Origin: CAJXJP01 sp964022365
GTDB lineage: Bacteria > Patescibacteriota > Gracilibacteria > BD1-5 > UBA6164
DNA: 64,000 bases
Direction of reading: 5' to 3'
NCBI GenBank assembly: GCA_964022365.1
Contig: CAXHZN010000003.1
Coordinates: 1-64,000, forward strand
Positions 1 to 9,476 of this stretch are shown here, in pieces. The notes under the pieces are model-generated. The model ran no database searches, was not told the DNA's origin, and worked only from the letters and a program-made list of their open reading frames with translations. How positions within the stretch are numbered: the first letter of the stretch is position 1; every line of letters starts with the position of its first letter. The translations under genes and the position numbers were made by a program.

Positions 1-841
1 CAGCTTGTACGAGTTTATAAGCTAAAACTTCGGTTACAGCACATTCAAATTCATACGAAATTTCTAAAATATCTTGCTGAGATAATTCTCCATTTGCTGA
101 AATTCTATTGTCTACTTCCCTTTTTACTGAACTTTTTAATCCTGAAAAAGAAAAATTATGTTCTTTTTTTACGAGCCAAACTCTTGGAAACATCGTTGTT
201 TCTGCGTGTTTTTCTGCTGCTGATTTATCAGCGTGTAATTTTTCTCATTTTTTTTTTTTTTTTTCTTCGTACTGCGCTGATAATTTAGAAATAATTGGAC
301 CTCCAGGATATCCAAGTCACATCATTTTAGCGACTTTATCAAAAGCTTCTCATCCAGCATCATCTCATGAACTTCAGATTTTTTCCATATCCCACATATC
401 TTTCATCGCGTAAATATCATTGTGTCATCCAGAAACAGTCAAACAAATTGCAGGAAATGTAATATCTTCTCTGCTTCTTTCTAAGAAGTTTGCAAAAATA
501 TGGGCTTGAATATGATTAATTGGAATAATTGGAATATTTTTTGTAATCGAAATTGTCGAAGCCACAGTTGTTCCCGTTAAAAGTGATGGAAGTAAACCCG
601 GATTTGTCGTCACTCAAATGTAATTTATATCTTCTATTGTACAATGTGCATCGTCTAGAGTTTTTTGTAATACATCAAAAATCACATTTGCATGCTCACG
701 AGCAGCAACTTCTGGTACAACTCATCACGTTTTATTATGAATTTTTATTTGTGAATCAGTATTCATCGCTATGAGGTTTTGATTTTCAAAAATCGCTATA
801 CTTGTATCATCACAACTCGTTTCAAATGCTAAAATTTTCAT
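1..841 (-). CDS. tsaD: tRNA A37 threonylcarbamoyltransferase TsaD (3' end outside window)
   Basis: This is the catalytic subunit that makes the t6A37 modification of ANN-decoding tRNAs. The start MKILAFETSCDDTSIAIF and the metal-binding pair H110/H114 in INHIQAHIF are TsaD hallmarks, and NFSFSGLK lies further on. About 280 residues are present of a usual 330-350; the C-terminus runs off position 1. In-frame TGA codons fall at conserved glycines, for example TVSGGHND. A run of 17 A on the coding strand (248-264) encodes lysines and keeps frame into the conserved part. No Shine-Dalgarno sequence is visible before the ATG at 841. Family assignment is firm. Confidence 0.96.
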
Positions 842-910
842 CTGTCTATTTATTTTTATGAATAATTAATTTGAGATATTTTACAAAAAAAAGTAAAAAT
901 CGCAACAAAT

Positions 911-937
911 AAAAAAGAGCCAAAATGGCTCTTTTTT
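911..937 (-). terminator. Intrinsic terminator
   Basis: The arms AAAAAAGAGCC and GGCTCTTTTTT enclose a five-base loop (AAAAT). It lies 12 bases past the TGA that ends the small gene at 949-1131 and upstream of tsaD. Its position argues that the TGA at 949 is a real stop. Confidence 0.85.
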
Positions 938-948
938 AAAGTATGGTA

Positions 949-1131
949 TCAAAATGAATGATGTCTTTGTTTATAGCGATTGGACACTTTTGTAAATGGG
1001 TCGTTTCGCTTTTGTTTTTGTATACTTCTGATTACAAATGTAATTATTAAAAATAACATTATAATAAAAAATACTTCTCCTGCACTTAAGTTAATAAATG
1101 TTGAGATCATGGTTACTAAAAAATCTTTCAC
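949..1131 (-). CDS. Small single-pass membrane protein with apparent TGA stop
   Basis: Sixty residues with one strong membrane helix around residues 18-36 (GEVFFIIMLFLIITFVIR) followed by a basic tail. The start is GTG, placed seven bases after a good Shine-Dalgarno sequence (AAGGAG), which is rare here. The frame ends at TGA and the terminator at 911-937 follows at once. Under table 25 the frame would run on through that hairpin to a TAA at 856-858 and give 91 residues. The only glycine is GGA. It lies 29 bases downstream of the 1161-1433 gene and may be cotranscribed with it. Function unknown. Whether it ends at 949 or 856 is the main uncertainty. Confidence 0.6.
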   Translation of the reverse strand: MKDFLVTMISTFINLSAGEVFFIIMLFLIITFVIRSIQKQKRNDPFTKVSNRYKQRHHSF

Positions 1132-1160
1132 GTTTATTCTCCTTTTGAAACGTTTTTATA

Positions 1161-1433
1161 TTAAATTTTTAAGTTATTTATTTTTATTTTATCGCTATAT
1201 TGAGCAATTTGTATCAATATAGCTTCTCGTAAATTATTTTTTAATTCTTCAAGTTCCTCTTTTGAAAGGTTACTATATTTTTCATAAAAAAAATTTACTC
1301 TTTTGTTACTATGTGGATGTTTTAACAATTGTGAATCATTAAATGAAAATTGTAATTCCATTAATGCATTTTCATATGTTTTCGTTCTGCAAAATAGTGG
1401 TTTTGCAAAAGTAATTTGTACTAAGATAGTCAT
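1161..1433 (-). CDS. Hypothetical protein, 90 aa
   Basis: An uninterrupted frame from ATG at 1433 to TAA. The product has no glycine at all, so it does not inform on the genetic code. It has no signal peptide or clear membrane helix, and the second half is charged and probably helical (SKEELEELKNNLREAIL). A TTGACA box at 1489-1494 (minus strand) with a weak ATATTT 17 bases later could be its promoter. The next gene downstream carries its own ribosome binding site. I do not recognise a family. Confidence 0.5.
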   Translation of the reverse strand: MTILVQITFAKPLFCRTKTYENALMELQFSFNDSQLLKHPHSNKRVNFFYEKYSNLSKEELEELKNNLREAILIQIAQYSDKIKINNLKI

Positions 1434-1587
1434 ATTACGATCCGTTTTGCAATTTTTCGTGAGACAAATATATTTTTTTTTCAGTATTTGTCAAATAGTA
1501 TTTTTATGTCAAAATATATAAAAAATAAACTTTGATATATTTTATAAAACAGATATTATAAAAAATAATATCTCTAATACATTTATT

Positions 1588-2010
1588 ATGAATTCACCGT
1601 ATCTAGAAATTTGTAATAATCATGGAGAACTACCAAGCTGGGATTTGAAAGAAGATTATAAAAAATTAGATAAATATCCTGAAAACTCTAAAATAGCAGA
1701 AAGTTTTTTTACTCATAGTATTTATATTATTTGTTTTTACTTACTCGAAAAAGAATGCAAAAAATATATTCAAAATATACATTTAAGTGAAAGTTTAGAA
1801 ATTCACAGAGATTTAGTAGAAGATATATTAGAAGGAAATGATATTAAAAATGAAAATAAATGACTCAATATTTTTATATGAAAATCTCTCAATCACGAAG
1901 TTCACTCTATAAAAGTTAAAACATTTGATTTTGTATTTAGTATTTTAGAGTCTCAAAAACCAATTCCTTGAGTAATTTATTTGCAAGATTATATTGAGCA
2001 AGAAAAATAA
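1588..2010 (+). CDS. Hypothetical protein, 140 aa
   Basis: Open only under table 25, with three in-frame TGA codons after residue 91, and ends at TAA 2008-2010. The product is soluble and mixed in charge, with no signal peptide or recognisable motif. The leader is AT-rich without a Shine-Dalgarno sequence, as for most native genes here. Its different style from the adjoining gene at 2076 is notable. Family unknown. Confidence 0.6.
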
Positions 2011-2013
2011 TCA

Positions 2014-2041
2014 TTGACATATCAAAATATAATCATACAAT
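2014..2041 (+). promoter_or_regulatory. Sigma70-type promoter
   Basis: TTGACA at 2014-2019 and TACAAT at 2036-2041 are 16 bases apart. It immediately follows the stop of the preceding gene and drives the gene at 2076. Confidence 0.7.
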
Positions 2042-2075
2042 AAAATCTCACAAAACATAAAAAAGGAGTTTCATT

Positions 2076-2354
2076 TTGGAAACACTGCTCCCTCAACTAG
2101 ATCAGAATAAAGATATATCTGGTCTAGTAAAGTTATTTGAAAAACACGGTGAAAAAAACCTTTCAACGGTACATTTAAATAATATGTATCACTTATGCTG
2201 GCTAAAAATTTTAGATCTTACTCTCGAGAATAATTTAAAATTTTTAGCTTGGTGTTGGCAGAATAAAAAGTCCAAGCGATCTTTTCTAAAAGCATTTTTA
2301 GTGCATTTTAAAAAAAGATACTTTGGAAACAATATAAAAACACAGATTTCGTAA
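2076..2354 (+). CDS. Hypothetical protein, 92 aa, self-contained cassette
   Basis: The TTG start is set by the Shine-Dalgarno sequence AAGGAG at 2063-2068; the ATG codons lie well inside. The product is basic at its C-terminus (WCWQNKKSKRSFLKAF then HFKKRYFG) and rich in Leu and Trp, with no signal peptide. All three glycines are GGN and there is no in-frame TGA. The gene has its own promoter at 2014-2041, and a terminator overlaps its TAA stop. This compact architecture differs from the surrounding table-25 genes and suggests separate ancestry. I do not recognise the family. Confidence 0.65.
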   Translation: METLLPQLDQNKDISGLVKLFEKHGEKNLSTVHLNNMYHLCWLKILDLTLENNLKFLAWCWQNKKSKRSFLKAFLVHFKKRYFGNNIKTQIS

Positions 2355-2369
2355 TCTGTGTTTTTTTTT
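2339..2369 (+). terminator. Intrinsic terminator overlapping the stop codon
   Basis: ACACAGATT and AATCTGTGT form the stem and a run of T follows. The TAA of the 2076 gene lies in the hairpin, and the poly-T run reaches the stop of the opposing methyltransferase gene. Confidence 0.85.
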
Positions 2370-3477
2370 ATTTTCTTCTATATAAATAACAAAGTTCTCC
2401 TCCGTTATATAATTTTCTTTTTTTATAATCAGATAATTTTATTAAATTATCAAATTCAGCATATCCACTAATAACTCATCCTTTTAATTCTGGATTGAGT
2501 CTAAATAGTTTATCAATATTTCTATACAAAGTATCAATATTTGCATCTTTTAGTCTCAAATCATACGGTGGATTTGTAATAATTGTCCCCGTGAATTTTT
2601 CGTCTTCCACCATTTGTTTGAAGTCTTTGACACTAAACTGGATTCTCCCCTCTTGTCATGCTCTAGCTGCATTTGATTCAGCAATTTTTACCATATCAGC
2701 ATCAATATCACTCGCAAATATATCATATTCTCATTCGAAACGTTTACTTCTCGCTAAAGCTCTTTCATTTTCACAAGTTTCCCAATCTACGAGTTGTAAA
2801 TTTTCAAATGCAAATCTTCTTTTTAAACCTGGAGCGATATTTCTCGCAATCATAAGTGCCTCGATAGCAAAAGTTCCACTCCCACAAAATGGATCATAAA
2901 AAGGTTCTTTAAATCTCCAGTTTGAAAGTAAAATACAAGCAGCTGCCAAAGATTCTTTAATCGGAGCTTCTCCAGCTTGTGTTCTATATCATCTCATATG
3001 AAGTGCAGCTCCAGTTGTATCAAGTAAGACTCTGAGTTTATTATCAATAAGTAATATTAAAATACCCATTTTTTCTAAATCTTCGTCTTCGTTTACATGT
3101 TCTCCAGAACCTCCAGTGAGTGATTTTACAATCGCTTTTTTAGAAATCCCTTGAATCGATGGAATCGCTCCGAGTTCACTACGAAGAGACGTTGCTTTTA
3201 CTACAATTGGAAAATCTTTTTTGAAATATTTTTTCCAAGCAATTTTATTTACCACATCAAATAAATGATCAAAATCAGCTACATTTTCTTCTTCTGCTAG
3301 CAGCATATACATTTTGTTTCCGACTCTTGACCAAAAATTTATTCTTGGAATCATTTCAGATCCTCCAGAAAAAGTTATGAGTCTATCAGTCACTTCTTCT
3401 ATTTTCCCACCTTGTCTTTCAATTTCTTTTTTTGCGAGAGATTCTACCCCCATAATCGTAGATAATACGTATTTCAT
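2368..3477 (-). CDS. THUMP-domain class I RNA methyltransferase (RlmL/YpsC type)
   Basis: A 369-residue enzyme predicted to transfer a methyl group from SAM to a guanine N2 in rRNA or tRNA. An N-terminal ferredoxin-like/THUMP region (about 1-160) precedes a Rossmann methyltransferase fold. Motif I is DPFCGSGTFAIEA near residue 195 and the catalytic motif IV is NPPY near 302. This matches the N-terminal half of E. coli RlmL and Bacillus YpsC; the exact target base cannot be fixed from sequence. It converges on the 2076 gene, sharing the terminator region. Confidence 0.88.
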
Positions 3478-3513
3478 AAATGTTTTTTAGTTACAAATTT
3501 TTGTGAATTATAG

Positions 3514-3918
3514 TTATTTTTTGAAAAAAAGCGAATAAAAAGAGGAAGACGGTTCTTCGTCTTCCTCTTGGATTTTATCAACTGTTGCATGTGGTAAAAT
3601 TTTACGCACTTGCAATTGTTGAGTTGATTTTTGTGGGTGAATTTTTGCCATTACTAATTTATGATTTTTATTATAAAAATAATAAGAATTTTTAGCAATA
3701 ACTAAATCTGATAAAACATAGGGATCTAATTGTTTAATATCCGCAATATCTGGAATTTTATTATATGATAATAAAACTTCGTCTAAATCTATGATTCTCT
3801 CAGCTTGATTATCTACATCATGTGCAATCACCATTCCACTAAAGTTCGCTAAAACTAAAATAGTTGCAAGTTTCACAGCCGATATACTTCCACCACCTAA
3901 AACCAGTACTTTTTTCAT
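3514..3918 (-). CDS. Hypothetical protein, 134 aa
   Basis: A complete frame without TGA codons. The N-terminus MKKVLVLGGGSISAVKLATI resembles the first strand and glycine loop of a Rossmann dinucleotide-binding fold, but the rest is too short for a full domain. The C-terminus is acidic then Ser-rich (EEDEEPSSSF). It lies between two methyltransferase genes on the same strand. No family is recognised, and NAD(P) binding is only a guess. Confidence 0.55.
   Translation of the reverse strand: MKKVLVLGGGSISAVKLATILVLANFSGMVIAHDVDNQAERIIDLDEVLLSYNKIPDIADIKQLDPYVLSDLVIAKNSYYFYNKNHKLVMAKIHPQKSTQQLQVRKILPHATVDKIQEEDEEPSSSFYSLFFKK
3540..3569. repeat. Perfect 12-bp inverted repeat inside a coding region
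   Basis: AAGAGGAAGACG and its exact complement flank a six-base loop within the last 30 codons of the 3514-3918 gene. No T run follows, so it is not a standard terminator. It may simply reflect the EEDEEPSSS codons. Confidence 0.5.
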
Positions 3919-3981
3919 AATATTTTCCTTTTTTTCAATGAACCATAAATATTTATATAAAATAAAAAGAAATAGTCAAAA

Positions 3982-4719
3982 CTATTTCTTTTTACACATA
4001 AAGTATACTCTTTCACTTTGCGCTGTGACTTCTCCGTAGTGAAAATCTGTTTTTTCGGCTACTTTGAAATTTTGTGCTTTTAATTCTTTTTCAATTTTTG
4101 AGATTGGAAAAGAATTTTCTTGAACGATTTCAGTCGTTAAATCAAACCTACCGTCTTCTGCTTTTTCATAAATTTTTATAAGCCATTCAAAAATTCCTGG
4201 TTTTTTAAACATTTCCATACAAACATTATCGTCTCAAAATGTATAAAATTGAGCAAATTCTTTCGTAATATTTTCAAATTCAAACAGAGTAACAATATCA
4301 AATACCAGTAATCCATCTTTTTGTAAATGATTACTTGCTTGTGTGAAAAAATCTTGCCATTGTTTCCATGTCAATAAATGACAAATAGAATTATAATTAC
4401 ATAAAATCACATCAAATTTTTGTCCTAAATCAAAATTTGTCATGTCTCATAAAATTAATTTTGAATCAGGTTTCATGTTTTTTTTCGCTTGAGAAAGCAT
4501 TTTTTCTGAAATATCTAATCCTGTTACTTCAAAACCATTTTTTTGAAACTCAGCTGCAACCGTTCCTGTTCCACAGGCAACTTCAAGTATTTTTTTTGCT
4601 CCAGGTTTATGTTGAGCAATTACATCTTTTATGAGAAATTCAACTTCATCTTCCAAAGGACTATTTATTCCTCTAACAATTTCATCGTAATATTTTAAAA
4701 ATTTATCGTATGTTTTCAT
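3982..4719 (-). CDS. Class I SAM-dependent methyltransferase
   Basis: A 245-residue protein, continuous only when two TGA codons are read as glycine. The SAM-binding motif I is ILEVACGTGTVA near residues 44-55, followed by the motif II acidic strand (FEVTGLDIS). This is the small-molecule or UbiE-like type of methyltransferase. The C-terminal half has no diagnostic motif, so the substrate is unknown. It ends in TAG. It is followed by the CCCGGG hairpin and the Fur gene upstream. Confidence 0.85.
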
Positions 4720-4747
4720 TATTTAATTTTTTTATTATTTAACTTAT

Positions 4748-4792
4748 TTTCCCGGGATTAAATTCGTAATTTATGTACTTAATCCCGGGAAA
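4748..4792. repeat. CCCGGG-cored long inverted repeat
   Basis: TTTCCCGGGATTAA at 4748-4761 and its exact complement at 4779-4792 enclose 17 bases. It lies between the fur-like gene and the methyltransferase gene and could form a strong RNA hairpin. The same CCCGGG core recurs in the hairpins at 6311-6355 and 33843-33880. Confidence 0.8.
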
Positions 4793-4805
4793 TATTTTAG
4801 GTTTT

Positions 4806-5159
4806 TTATTTTTTACAATCTCCACAAATTCCTTGCAATAAAAGTGAATGATTGAGAATAGAAATATTTTCTTTTTTTTCTAATTTTTTTAATTCGTCTG
4901 AAAAAAAACATCAAATATTTGTTTTATTTCCGCATTGATTACAAATAAAATGATGGTGATGATGACTTTTAGGAGCATATTTCTTTTCTCCATTTTGATC
5001 AAATTGTTCGATTATTTCACCAGTTTTTGCCATTTTTTCAACATTTCTGTACACAGTGGTTTTATCCATTTGATTTTCAAGTGTTTCAAAAATATTTGTA
5101 GCACTAATCCCACAATGATTTTGAGAAATAATTTCTAATATTTTATCTTTATTTTTCAT
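4806..5159 (-). CDS. Fur-family metalloregulator
   Basis: A 117-residue repressor of the Fur/Zur/PerR family. A winged helix comes first (TTVYRNVEKM is the recognition region). Then follow a histidine cluster (HHHHH at 66-70) and two CxxC pairs at 73/76 and 112/115 that would form the structural zinc site. One TGA encodes glycine in NIGCFF. The extra histidines leave open whether iron, zinc or peroxide is sensed. No operator was identified. It is shorter than typical Fur (about 140). Confidence 0.9.
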
Positions 5160-5180
5160 AAAATTATTTATTTTAATAGT

Positions 5181-5223
5181 CTTCCCTTTTCAAGGGAAGT
5201 GGCTGAAAGCCGATGGGTTATTA
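5181..5223. repeat. REP-like two-hairpin dispersed repeat, copy 1
   Basis: CTTCCCTT-ttc-AAGGGAAG is followed by GGCT-gaa-AGCC and then GATGGGTTATT. The same arrangement occurs in reverse orientation at 25930-25982, with compensating changes in the stems. It is intergenic between the Fur gene and the pseudouridine synthase gene. Confidence 0.8.
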
Positions 5224-5247
5224 TTAGTAATCCTAAACTAAAAATAT

Positions 5248-6255
5248 TTATCTAATTTTATTTAAAAAATCAATTAAATCTTTTTTAGGTTTTGCGGTAA
5301 GTTCCATTTTTTTATTTCTTGCATAATGAAAAAATTCTATTTTCCATGCATGCAGAGCCTGTCTTTTTAATCCATAATTTCTAGCAAAAAAACTATTTAA
5401 TTGTTTATCTCCATATGCTTTATCTCAAAGTAAAGGATTTCATAAAGCAGCCATATGAACTCTTATTTGATGCATTCTCCCTGTCTCTATTTGAACTTCA
5501 ACTTCGGTTAAATAAATATCTCCTGCTGGGGCTTTTATACAATGTTCTCTTATTTTTTTATAATGAGAAATTGCTGTTTGCCCTTGTTCAGAAACTTGAA
5601 CTTTTGCTTCATTTTTAGCATTTTCTATTCTTAGAAGATTTTTCTTAATTGTACCTGATTCACGTGAAACTTTTCATAAAACTATGGCATAATATGTTTT
5701 TTTCACTTTTGTATGTGACTTAAAATCATTTACCATTTTACTCAACATATCTTTTTTCTTCGCAATCATCAAAATACCTGAAGTATCTCTATCGATTCTA
5801 TGAATTAAAGATGGTTTAAATGTGAGTGAATTTAATTTATCTCAAAAATAATCTTGTACTTGAGCTATAATATTTGTTTCTTTTGTTTTATGATCTCCCG
5901 GATGAACATTTATTCAAGGAGTTTTATTAATGACAAATAAGTCTGCATCCTCAAAAACAATATCATTTTTATCAAATTTTTCTCACATTTGTATTATTTC
6001 AATTGGTTTTCTTATCTCTTGAAGAGATTCAAATTCTTTATCTGTGAGAAATACTCTGATTTCATCTCAAATTTGGATTTTATATTCATTATCTCTTTTT
6101 TTAAATTTTCAATCTGAACCATCAAATTTTATTTTAACTTTATCTTTTCTATTAAATTTATAAATAAGACTTTTTGTCGCATTTGGAAGTAATTTAGTAA
6201 GAAATTTATCGAGCCTTTGATTCGCATCATTTTCTGTAATTGTGAATAATTTCAT
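5248..6255 (-). CDS. RluC/RluD-family pseudouridine synthase
   Basis: A 335-residue RNA pseudouridine synthase with an N-terminal S4-like RNA-binding region (NDANQRLDKFLTKLLP) and the catalytic motif HRIDRDTSG, where D155 is the nucleophile. The later conserved ETGRMHQIRVH is also present. Many glycines are TGA. The start chosen is ATG at 6255, since the ATG at 6259 is out of frame. The rRNA target site cannot be told from sequence. RluC/RluD-type enzymes modify 23S rRNA. Confidence 0.93.
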
Positions 6256-6310
6256 TCATATTTTTTAGCAATAATTTGCCGAAATTATATAAAAATATTA
6301 ATAAAATGCA

Positions 6311-6355
6311 AAAAATAAAACATCCCGGAAAAATTCCCGGGATGTTTTATTTTTA
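6311..6355 (-). terminator. CCCGGG-cored terminator of the pilin operon
   Basis: ATAAAACATCCCGG and CCCGGGATGTTTTAT pair with one bulge, and the coding-strand side ends in T-rich sequence. It overlaps the stop of the 6353-7288 gene and shields the pseudouridine synthase from read-through. Confidence 0.85.
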
Positions 6356-7288
6356 TTGAAATACAGCAAAATCAAATGCCTGATTGGTTGCTTGTTGTGG
6401 AACTTTTATGTCCATGTTTTTTCTAAAACCATATGATTTTCCAGAAGTCTCGATTTGAGTATATCTTCATGGAACACTATCACTTCAGAAATCTATTTGA
6501 TATTCTAAATATGGGATTGATTTTCCATTTTCCAAAATAAGCTGATCAACTAGACTCATTTTTAAAGTCACGTCATAAATATTATAGATTGAATTACAAG
6601 CTCAACTTCCATCGATAAAATCTTTTACACTACAGGTAGCTCAATCAATTGTTCTTCATTCTTTATTTCAAATTGAAATATTTGGATCTCAAATTTCAGA
6701 CTTCTCAATCAACTCACTATTTAAACCATTAAGCACTACTGGTACATCATCTCAATCTCATTTCGTCCCATTTTGATTTGAAATACCAGTAATTATCCAG
6801 TTGATAATATATGGTTGTGTATCATCATTTCATTTTATATCATTTCAACTCTCTAATTCTACTGGAATTCTAAATGTAAAATTCACACTTGAAAAATTTA
6901 TAGCTGGAGTTTTATCTGGAATAGCGAGTTGTATTGGAAAGTTATTATCAAATCTATTCCGGTCCGAATCATATTCACTATTTCCTTTTCAAACTGGTGG
7001 AATAATATTTGTCATTGATTCTACGCTATAAGCAGTATCTTGTTGACTTGATTGCTCAAAAGATTCTGTGCTTCCAGCTCACAAGTCATTTTGACTTATA
7101 AACCACATAGCTTCCTCTATCCCAGAATAAGATTGATAAAAAGCTGCTGAACTATTTTCTACTCATTTAATATTTCTAGAAAATGGTATGATAAATTCTA
7201 ATATCAAAATAGCAATCATCCCAGTAACCAGAGTGATTCACATGGCTAATAAAATAGAAAATCATTGTTTATTATTTTTTGTAATCAT
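6353..7288 (-). CDS. PilX-like membrane-anchored pilus accessory protein
   Basis: A 311-residue protein with one N-terminal membrane helix (about residues 10-36) preceded by MITKNNKQGFSILLAM. The GFSILLAM segment resembles a type IV prepilin leader (G at 9, then a hydrophobic helix) although the Glu at +5 is missing. The remainder is an extracellular Asn/Ser/Asp-rich domain. It is separated by one base from the upstream pilin gene, so the two are translated as a unit. A PilX/minor pilin role is inferred from this architecture. Confidence 0.7.
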
Positions 7289-7289
7289 A

Positions 7290-8462
7290 TTAACGAGAAA
7301 AAATATCAGTTAAATTAATTGTTGTAGAATATTTATATTCTCTTGGTTCCCCTTTGAGAACTTTTCTTTCTCTCCAAGCTGGTTTCATTCAAACATGAAT
7401 TCTCACATATTGAGAAACGTTCACTTGTTCATCAGTTATAGCCCAAGCTCTATCTTCATCAATATTTGGATGTGGAAAAATAGAAAACTCAGTAACATTA
7501 ATATTTTCTGGAAAAAGTGGTTGCCAATAATCATTTACTGGATCTAATCATGTTCCTGCAATAGTATCATTATCTCCAGTAAATTTTTCACTAATTAACC
7601 AAGTATCTATTACTCAGTCATTTTGAAGTCAATCTACAATAGAGGGATCATGATTTGTTCACCAGTCTCTGCCATCCATTACTAAATATTCTATATTTCA
7701 TAAACATCATGAACCAGTAAATGTTTTATTCCCATCAGACGAATCACAAGTTGAACCTGGTGGAGCATATGGATCAAGTCAAACGTTATAACGAAAAAAT
7801 GTTCTTTGTCTTTTTACTCAATTTATGAGATACAATTCTTGTACTTGAGCCCCAGTAGCAAAAACATTTGGTCATTTTCAAAAGTAGTTATCGTCATCAT
7901 CTCAAATAATAAAATTATAAAAATCTCCATCTTCATCTCAATTATCATCATCTTGATTTGAGTTATAGTCTCTGAATTGAAAACTATATTGTCAATATCT
8001 TTGTTTTTCTCAAGAATAATCTTTATTATATTCTACAATAGGATATTTTGTTGTTTTTAAACTAATATTGTGATCTGTAACACATCAATCTGTTCCCATT
8101 GGATCTATATTTCAACTAATACAGTAATAATACCAAGATCAATAAACACTTGCTGCAGCTGGTCCATAATTTCAATATCCTGTTGCAACAGCATAATGTC
8201 AGCTTGAATAAGTCGTATTATCAACAACTTTTCTGTTAAAATATTCTTCGAAATCAATGGTTCCTCAGTATTTTATCATTTCAAAAAGTTTTTCACTAAA
8301 ATACAGCATTTGTTTTTGAGTTGCTGTTTTTTGTATGAGACGGATTTTTCAGAAACCAAGTGAAGTCATAGCTTCAAATGCTCAAATTAAAATAATGGCA
8401 ACTATTAAAATAGAAGTCATCATTTCAATTAATGTAAATGCTTTTATTTTTTGAATTTTCAT
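7290..8462 (-). CDS. Type IV prepilin-like protein
   Basis: A 390-residue protein starting MKIQKIKAFTLIEMMTS, which is the prepilin peptidase site followed by the hydrophobic alpha-1 helix, with the key Glu at +5. Ala replaces the usual Gly at -1, a tolerated variant. The long C-terminal domain is rich in Asp, Tyr and Cys and very rich in TGA glycines. It is probably a minor pilin or pseudopilin displayed on the surface; patescibacteria commonly use type IV pili for attachment and DNA uptake. It is the middle gene of a three-gene unit with one-base gaps. Confidence 0.82.
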
Positions 8463-8463
8463 G

Positions 8464-8718
8464 TTATTTTTTTCTGAAAATATAAGTTATTAAGTCTCCT
8501 GGAAATGAGAATAATTTGTATAATGTAGGTTTTTCCCAAAAATATTTTGGCCAAGTTCTAAATATAAATTCTAAACTCGAGAAAAATATATTTTGTTTTT
8601 TAAGAGAATTATTTTTAGTAAATAATAATTTAAATGAACGAAAAAAGCTTAAAGTAAAGCTCATAATCATAGCGATAATATCAAAAAATTTATTATCAAT
8701 TTTTTCTTTTTTGTTCAT
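8464..8718 (-). CDS. Hypothetical protein heading the pilin operon, 84 aa
   Basis: The ATG at 8718 is preferred because the longer possible start at 8775 coincides with the -35 box of the promoter. The product is basic and aromatic with one hydrophobic segment (FFDIIAMIMSFTLSFF), possibly membrane associated. TAA is followed after one base by the prepilin ATG, so translation is coupled. No family is recognised; its position suggests a role with the pilins. Confidence 0.55.
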   Translation of the reverse strand: MNKKEKIDNKFFDIIAMIMSFTLSFFRSFKLLFTKNNSLKKQNIFFSSLEFIFRTWPKYFWEKPTLYKLFSFPGDLITYIFRKK

Positions 8719-8748
8719 AATTAAAATATCCAAACTAAATATAGTTTC

Positions 8749-8775
8749 ATTATAAAGTATTTGCAAAAATATCAA
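8749..8775 (-). promoter_or_regulatory. Promoter of the pilin operon
   Basis: On the minus strand TTGATA (8775-8770) and TATAAT (8754-8749) are separated by 15 bases, with the ATG at 8718 about 30 bases further on. Confidence 0.55.
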
Positions 8776-8819
8776 ATATTATTACAGTTTTGGTGAATTT
8801 TTACATTTAAATACAAAAA

Positions 8820-9404
8820 ATGAATTACACATCTCGTAGCAAAGAAAGAAGATCAAAATTATTTTTGATGAAAATATTACACGTTTTACAATTTCAATGA
8901 GTATATTTACCTATCTCTGCTAAAATAATTTTAGTTTGAAATTTTATTCTCTTTATTTCACTATTTCAAACTTGGGTAATAGATTCATCCGAAGAAATAA
9001 GTTGGAATAGTTTTGCTTCTATTTCATGAAATATTTGATATATATTTTTATTATGAATATTGACAATATTTTTTGTTATTTTGTCTACAAACAGACAACA
9101 AAAAATAAAACATTATACAAATATTTCATTTAAAAATCACTCTCTTATTGGAGCCATTGGTATTTTTACTATTTTTTCAATTGCTATTTCTATTAGCTTT
9201 ATACATGGATTTGCAAATATTTATCAAAACTTATCATATGCAAATGGTGGAATCTTTGCGTTAACTGGTGGAATAATTATAGTAATTTGAGCATACATAA
9301 TGAGAGTAGAAAACAAAAAATTGAGTATTGATACATTCATTTCTCACAATGGTGAAATAAAAGAAAAAGTCAGCAGTAAAAACAATATGACTCTTCCTTT
9401 TTAA
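8820..9404 (+). CDS. Four-helix membrane protein, unknown
   Basis: A 194-residue protein with about four membrane helices (near 35-52, 70-88, 108-128 and 140-160). The N-terminus is basic (SRSKERRSK). Several helix glycines are TGA. It is transcribed away from the pilin operon, sharing a short divergent promoter region. No family motif is recognised. Confidence 0.7.
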
Positions 9405-9476
9405 AAAAAGATTTTATTTGACTTTTTTCAGAAAACAATTATATCTATAAACATATGTATAAATTAAATTCAAAAG

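Noticed and set aside
3540..3569. Perfect inverted repeat as a terminator
   Set aside because: No T run follows on either strand and it lies inside a coding frame with matching EEDEEPSSS codons.
8464..8775. 103-aa version of the first pilin-operon protein
   Set aside because: Its TTG start is the -35 box of the promoter, so the start at 8718 is preferred.
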